Origin: Fragilaria crotonensis
Lineage: Eukaryota; Bacillariophyta; Fragilariophyceae; Fragilariales; Fragilariaceae
Assembly: GCA_022925895.1 (NCBI GenBank)
Contig: JAKSYS010000323.1
Span: 1 to 64,000, forward strand
Reading direction: 5' to 3'
DNA: 64,000 nucleotides
Under the pieces are notes generated by a model. That model was not told the DNA's origin, did not search any database, and saw only the letters and a program-made list of their open reading frames with translations. Below are positions 58,067 through 64,000 of the stretch, piece after piece (within the stretch, counting starts at the first letter, position 1; every line of letters starts with the position of its first letter). A program made the translations under genes and the position numbers.

Positions 58067-58900
58067 ATGACGAGCTTCGCTTTCGTACTGCTCCTTACGT
58101 TACTCAATCAGCTTTTGTTTTCGACAGCGTTATCCCCGCCTTCGAGTCTTAGGCCGTTTCGTTCTCAAGAGACATCTATTCGAATCAGAGGTGGTAGTTC
58201 CTCAACGAATGAGATGGCTCCAGAAGCAGAGGTGGACGATGCAGCAAATGCCACGCAAGTTCTAGTGAACGATCAACTTGGACCCAAAGCCCCTCCTCCA
58301 GGCTTTTTGCGCAAGTCTTTTCCAAACTTCCCATGGCATTCCCTACCGAATCTTTTGACGTATATTCGTTGCCTGGCCATCCCAGGGCTCGTGGCATTGT
58401 TCTACCTGCCCGAATTCCACGTAGCAACGGCATTGGTCTTTGGATTTGCATCTTTCACAGACTGGTTGGATGGCTACTTTGCTCGACGATGGGATATTAC
58501 CAGTCCTTTTGGCGCCTTTCTCGATCCCGTCGCTGACAAGCTCATGGTAGCCACCGCACTCATTCTCCTTTCAGGTCGTCACGGTGCAGAAGTGGCTGTA
58601 CCGACATCCATTATTCTCAGCCGCGAGCTGGCAGTGTCCGCGCTTCGCGAGTGGATGGCACAACGGGGTCAACGTGATTCCGTCAAGGTCGGCATGCAGG
58701 GAAAGGTCAAGACAGCGGCCACGATGGTGGCATTAAGCATTTTGCTGCTCGTCCCATATAAGGCCAAACATGCGACTTGGTTGAGCAAACTCTATCCACC
58801 GGGATTGGCGATGCTCTACCTCTGCACAGTCGTGACTGTCACAAGCGGTAGCGCTTACTTTCGTGCGGCAGCACCGGCGTTGTTAGGCAAGAAAGACTAG
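58067..58900 (+). CDS. Phosphatidylglycerophosphate synthase (CDP-alcohol phosphatidyltransferase)
   Basis: The enzyme joins CDP-diacylglycerol and glycerol-3-phosphate to make phosphatidylglycerophosphate, the precursor of phosphatidylglycerol (and of cardiolipin in mitochondria). Single exon, 277 aa. The CDP-alcohol motif D-x2-D-G-x2-A-R-x8-G-x3-D-x3-D is complete: DWLDGYFARRWDITSPFGAF followed by LDPVADK. The residues before it (PNLLTYIRCLAIPGLVALFY) and after it (SRELAVSALREWMAQRG) match PgsA. Several membrane helices follow. The N terminus has a signal-like hydrophobic stretch ending FSTALSPPSS, so plastid targeting is possible. Plastid PG is needed for photosystems. Mitochondrial location cannot be excluded. 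Confidence 0.88.
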   Translation: MTSFAFVLLLTLLNQLLFSTALSPPSSLRPFRSQETSIRIRGGSSSTNEMAPEAEVDDAANATQVLVNDQLGPKAPPPGFLRKSFPNFPWHSLPNLLTYIRCLAIPGLVALFYLPEFHVATALVFGFASFTDWLDGYFARRWDITSPFGAFLDPVADKLMVATALILLSGRHGAEVAVPTSIILSRELAVSALREWMAQRGQRDSVKVGMQGKVKTAATMVALSILLLVPYKAKHATWLSKLYPPGLAMLYLCTVVTVTSGSAYFRAAAPALLGKKD

Positions 58901-58998
58901 ATGAAATTTACGACGACACTACGGATGACGTCAATGTACCAATCGAGTATTCAAGTATATGTTTACCACAGTATTCCCCTATGCCATTGCTAACTTCA

Positions 58999-61900
58999 TC
59001 ACTGTTTAGCAACCCCATCGCCATCAGTAGAGGCGGCGGCTGTCGAAAACCGCTTGGAGCTGCTTCCCAATGAGATGGAACTGTCGCGAGAACGCTTTCT
59101 ACTGCGGCCATCGTCATCAGCAAACTTCGTCAAATCCAAAGTAACGGTGCGACTGGAGTTCGTTCCGGCGTCACGACAAATGCCGACGAGACTCTGACTT
59201 CGTTCGTAGAACATGTCCTTGAGAGAGATTACAATGCATTGAAAGTCTGTCTGACTACGCTGACTGATGTAGTTGCAAACCTTACGAAGGTTAACTGATG
59301 TTTCATCGATGGTGAGTTCGCATCGTCACCAAAATTCACGAAAAGCACAAAGGTCCTCTTACCGTTGTCCAAAGCAGCATCAACTTCATCCATGACGAAG
59401 AAAGGAGCTGGTCGGAAAGAATGAATGGCGAACAAGAGTGCTAGGGCAGCCACTGTCTTTTCTCCACCACTCAATTGTTCCATGTCACGGAAACGCTTCA
59501 TCGGAGGCATCGCATTGAATTTTAGACCACCCTTGTAGGGCTCCTCCGTGTCATCCAGACTAAGATAGGCCTTTCCACCCAATGGATGCTTACTACTCTT
59601 GGTCATGTCTGTGTAGATCGTCTTGAGAGCTTCATCAATGTGGTTGAACGCTTCGTTGAACCGCTGCGTTCTCTGCTTCTTGATCTTGTTGAAAGCCGCA
59701 GCAGCCTTCTGGGCATCAATCTTGGCCTTGTCGAAGTCGGTCCCACTTTCCTTGAGGCGCTGATTCACCGAGTCAAAAGCTTCGGTTGCCTTCATATTGG
59801 GGGTCATACTCTCAATCTCGACGGCCAGTTTGTGGATCTGATCCTCGAAATCTTTCTTGAGCTTGTTCTCTTCGCGATCACTGAGCTTTTTCTTTAGATT
59901 TGCACGAAGCTTGGAAAAGTCGACTTTGGCTGCATCCTTTCTGTCCTTCGCGACCGCAGGATAGTCAGCCTGGGAAAACATGGTTGTAAGCCCGCTTTCT
60001 TGAGTCATAGGCATGCTAAGAGCCTGAGTGCCGGTGAGTTGAGATTCCTCTTCGTCGTCCATCTCGTCGTCGTCGTCCTCGCCCCTGTTTCGGTTGGACC
60101 GAGTGCGCCCCCCGCTGCTCTTGGAGCGAATAAGAGGCAGCTCGACTTCTTCCACACGCGCCTTCTGAAGTGTCTCGTGGAGCTTGCCACGGAGACGCTC
60201 CAACGAGTGCTCCTCTGTAGCGATTGCCTTTGTCATCTTGGCTCGCTCACCCTGTGCCTCACCATAGGCGACCTGAGCAACTTGCACGTCTTCGTCCGCG
60301 GCTTTCTCCTTGTCCGTAGCCTCCTTCACGAGCTCCTCAGCTTCTGCGAGATTTGAGGTAGCTTTTTCCACCTGCTCAAGCAGTTTGGTCTGACGCTTCT
60401 GGCACTTGGCAAGCTTCTCAATGCGATCGTTGATGCGTTTCTCTACCAGCTGAATAGGCTTTTGCAGATCACGATTGGCCTCGTACTGCTTCTGCTGTTC
60501 CAGCTTTGTTATGTGCTCGATAACGGCTCGTTTCTTCTGATTAAAGTCATCTCGGGTCTTACCCATTGCCTGCTCGTAGGCATTGAGATCGCGCAAGCCT
60601 GTTGCCTCACGGAACGGGCCGAGGTGCTCGTCTTCAGCTTTCTTGACCTTGTTGATTGCCTTCAGAACAGCGTCATTCACCTTCTTGATCTGCTTGTCGA
60701 TTGTTTCCTTTTGTTTTGTTAGGTCCGCGAGCTGTTTCTCCAACGCGTCGAGGAGAACTGTTTTCTCGCCGAGTTGTTTGGTGGCGTGATCCAAATTACT
60801 CTGGCAGTATTGGTTTCTGTTCTTTTGCTGACCTAGACTGTTCCGGAGCTCCTCCATCTTGGAATGGTATGACATAGAAACCCCGCCCGCGGCCCCGCCA
60901 CCAACGCTGTCAAGCTGAGCTCTCTCGGCCTCAAGCAATTCTTTCCTCTCACGAAGCTTATCCATCTCGCGGTCGCCCCAGCGTCCTGCTCGATTGGTAT
61001 CTTCGTTTGTGACTCCCCCTGTCATAGTTCCTGCCTTGCTGATGACGGCTCCTCCGACAGTCACGGCCTTGACACGCATGTCTCCGTTCGAATTTCCAAA
61101 ACAAAGCTCACGCGCGCAATCCAAATCATTGCAGATGACGGCGTTCCCCACCGCGTACAAAACCGATTGCTTGACAGATTCTTCGCATGAAATCACATCA
61201 ACCGCAAGACGGTAGCGACTGTCGTCTTGAAGAACGGTGCGGATCTTATCAAGACTCTCAGAACTCGGAACTTGAAGGCTGTCCAGCGGAAGAAAAGTTG
61301 CGGTCCCAACACGCTGCTCACGTAGGTATTTGATACATTCGAACCCCGTTTCTTTCGTGTTGACAACGATGGCGTCCATGTCCTTCCCTCCAGCCACGGT
61401 AACTGCCAAATTGAATCGCTTTTGAGTAGGACGACATAGATCCACAAGTCGTCCTTGCACACCAGGGAAGTGACGCTGAAGGGACGAAATGGCTTGGATC
61501 AAACGTTCTTCATCTTTGCTCTTACGGTGTTCGTCACGCACATCACGAAGGGTCGATGATATCTTTTCAATTTCTTCATCAAGCTCTTCACGACGACGAT
61601 GGGAATCACGCGATGCCTTTTCAGTTGATTGGAGCTCCTTTTCGCAACTCTTCAATTCGTCCTTGAATTTTTTTAGACTCTGTGGTGGATAAGGCAGCGA
61701 GGGTGAGCCAGTAGGGCGAACAAGGAATAGCGAGTCTAAAATCTGCATACATACCGTGGTGAGTGTCTCTTTTCGCTCTGCCAACGCTGTTATCTCCCGT
61801 GCCGTCTCATCGCGGGTAGCTTGCACTGAACCCACCTGCTCCGCGAGGCTTCCTGCCTTGGATCGGACAGACGCCAGTTGGCGGTTCAGGCTTGTCAAAA

Positions 61901-63083
61901 CCCGACGAGGCTCGTCACTAGCGGCAGCTGCCAATTCTCTAACTCGTTCGTATTCGAGCTCTTGTTCCTTGGTGAGTACAACATCTGATGCGGACAGCTT
62001 GACCTCTTCGTAGTCCTTCTCTAGTTGTTGCTGAGTCTCCTTGTATTCTTCAATATCCTTTTCCAAAGCTGCCAGTGTCTCATTATGCGTCCTTGCCTCA
62101 TTTTGAAGCTTGACGAGTTGCTTCTTATCTGTTTCCATCTTCTTCTTCAGATTTTTTACTTCCTCGTCAACCTGAATCACTGATGGCTCCAATTTCGTAA
62201 CCTGCGACGCCAACGCGACGCGCTTCTTGTCGACCACTGCGGTGTCGCGGCGACTGGCTGATGCCAGCTTCTTTGCCCGTTTCAAGTCATTCTGAGCTTC
62301 TTGTTCCTTCTCTTCCAGGACAGCGACATGTTGCTGGAGCTCCGACATTGTCTCTTCCTTCTCGGAAATGGATTGATCCAAGTGAAAGAGCTGCCACAAG
62401 TACATGTCTGTCTGAAGTCGCTGTTTCTTCTCCAAAAGTCCATGAAACTTCTCTGCCTCTTCCTTTTGATCCTTCAGAACGCGACGCTCATGTTTGAACC
62501 CCTTTTGCTTGTTGTAAGCAAAGATGGTTGCCGCCTCTGCTTGGTCCTTCTCTTTCAGGAGACGGAGATACTCATCCTTGAGTTCAGACGAGGTCGAGAT
62601 TTGTTCGAGCATTTCTACCAGCTCCTTTGGCGACTTGTGGGCAATGCTCTCCACATCTCCTTGAAAGACAAGAAAGTTACGAGCTTTCAGCAAGACCCCA
62701 ATGTGCGCCAAGGCTTGTTCGTATTCTTTAAACGTTTTGGACTCTCCATTGACTTGGTAGTCACCAGCGCCATTTGGTGAGATCGTGCGAGAGAATACTG
62801 TCTCTTGATTGTCATCTTCTTCATCTACATAATAGAGCGATGCTCGCGCCTTCAACTTGTTGCTCGGTTCACTTTTTCCAGGCGGTCGAAAAATGAGGTC
62901 CTTCATTTGCGAACTACGTAGATCTCGAGATTGAACACCAAAGACGAAGGAAATGGCGTCCATGAGATTGGACTTACCAGAACCATTGGGCCCGATGACG
63001 GAAGTAAAGTCTTGGAAGGGGCCAATGCGTTGGATGCCGGCGTAGGACTTGAAGTTTTCGAGTTCAAGGTATGTGACCGGCAT
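58999..63083 (-). CDS. SMC1: Cohesin subunit SMC1
   Basis: SMC1 pairs with SMC3 and RAD21 in the cohesin ring that holds sister chromatids together. Exons are 63083-61755, 61679-59363 and 59294-58999. Introns of 75 nt (GTATGT...CCACAG) and 68 nt (GTAAGA...ACATCAG) give 1313 aa. Walker A is GPNGSGKS at residues 31-38. The hinge lies near the middle ([20 protein letters not shown], then [20 protein letters not shown]). Long coiled coils flank it. The signature [17 protein letters not shown] and the D-loop DEVDAALDN lie near the end. The last intron must be removed to give [12 protein letters not shown] and the true C terminus TVTLDLTKF. The first intron has no stop and keeps the frame. [14 protein letters not shown] at the start and VSMTQES-type acidic linkers fit SMC1 rather than SMC3. 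Confidence 0.93.
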
Positions 63084-64000
63084 GGTGAAGTTCGATTGCA
63101 GTGCCACTCACAACGCGCCAAATACAATTCCGTCGTTTCTTCGAGATGGATTCGAGTCTCTAGCTTCTTGCCTTTCGCATCAACCGCACTGGTGATACGC
63201 AGATACTATAGAGCGCAAGATGTGAAAAGGTGGCAGTGTAGTAAGGGAGGTAAACCTCCTAGAAGATCCAACTGGTAGCAACGAAAGTTGAATTGATTCA
63301 AATATGCCGCCATGCACATCTGGTCAATCCGTACCTACCGGTACTATGTCTATTCATATGTTTTGTATGTAGTGTTACAGCCCATCCAAAAGGGCGCGCA
63401 CATGTTTACGTACCAGGCGCATGGGTTTCCCTCGACTGTCAAGTCTTGACAAGTGAATGATCCAAGCGGACTCGACTGCCCCAGATCTGCGTTTATGCAT
63501 ACTGTATCGGACCCAGGTACTGGTACTGGTGCACTACAGTATCAAATTTACACTTGCTACTCGGAGAGTATGTCCTGCGTGTCATGCGTGCTGAATCGCC
63601 TGTGCTCCTTTTACCACTGTACTCGAGTACTGTACTAAGTACATAAGTATGTGTACTTCGTACGTCGTACGTAGAACTCGAGCACAACACAACCGGTACA
63701 GTTGTACTACTGCGAGGACTCGCCACAGGGGTCGGAATAGTTATACCAAATACTAACCGGGACAAAAATGTAGCAGCGGTTGGTGCACCGGTTGTGTCGG
63801 TGGCTATTTTTTGGTTAAATGCATCGCTGACTTTATCACGGTTTAGTATTAGTATAACCATAGCCTTCTTTCACCTGCGGTCAGTCAACCGGTACTGCAA
63901 TGGTCATACCGGTTAAAACCGGTTTATAAACTGTTGCGTGAGTACAGAGAGTACTGGATGATTTGGTACTGTAGCCCTGTAAAGTACAATCAAAGAGGTG
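63084..64000. other. 5' flank of SMC1 and GTAC-rich spacer
   Basis: No gene is recognised. The stretch 63500-63720 is dense in GTAC, AGTACT and ACCGGT palindromes. The part next to 63083 should contain the SMC1 promoter. Confidence 0.45.

Noticed and set aside
1-64000. tRNA genes
   Set aside because: I looked for B-box sequences (GGTTCGAATCC-like) on both strands and found none with a matching acceptor stem. A covariance search would be decisive.

Overview
The window is nuclear DNA of a photosynthetic stramenopile, most likely a diatom (inference). Three things point there. Short spliceosomal introns (about 60-400 nt, GT-AG) interrupt most genes. Several proteins carry a signal peptide followed by an A-F type motif (ASAF, ANAF, TQAF, GAF), the bipartite presequence of secondary red plastids. 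One gene encodes the DUF6824-type domain that is expanded in diatoms. I placed exon boundaries by eye from splice consensus, reading frame and family alignment.

Host genes lie in compact islands. Island 1 (0.9-7.0 kb): pyruvate dehydrogenase E2, a Ser/Arg-motif repeat protein, a LAMTOR3-like roadblock protein and a plastid NAD(P)-binding protein. Island 2 (14.5-20.7 kb): a 5S rRNA gene, SmD3, RFC4 and a DUF6824 protein. Island 3 (23.1-28.0 kb): a secretory-pathway Ca2+/Mn2+ ATPase and a thylakoid-lumen FKBP. Island 4 (44.8-46.7 kb): a kelch-BTB protein. Island 5 (53.7-63.1 kb): ALG13, a small plastid protein and plastid ribosomal protein L17 (head to head), a peroxiredoxin, phosphatidylglycerophosphate synthase and cohesin SMC1. 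Many neighbours are divergent pairs sharing a short promoter, or convergent pairs with very short 3' spacers.

The islands are separated by mobile DNA, much of it nested, and several elements have exact ends and target-site duplications (TSDs). A 5.1-kb hAT element (7759-12866, TSD TTGTACAT) with a large internal inverted repeat sits inside an older inverted-repeat element (7193-13343). A MULE-like element (21222-22257) has a 9-bp TSD and shares its interior with that older element. A gag-only LTR retrotransposon (28184-44238, TSD CATTA) is interrupted by a 10-kb Plavaka/CACTA-type DNA transposon (29998-40033) that carries extra genes. A PIF/Harbinger-like MITE (48341-49115), a hAT-type MITE inside a heptamer satellite (49271-49974) and a complete hAT transposon (50358-53382) follow. 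The last has a 322-bp MITE in the start of its own gene, and both insertions duplicated the same 8-bp target, ATGCATAC.

The host genes do not form one pathway: they are housekeeping functions (splicing, replication, cohesion, N-glycosylation, central metabolism) plus several plastid-targeted proteins. The least explained content is the accessory coding DNA of the Plavaka-type element (30.7-32.2 and 33.3-36.0 kb), for which I recognise no family.
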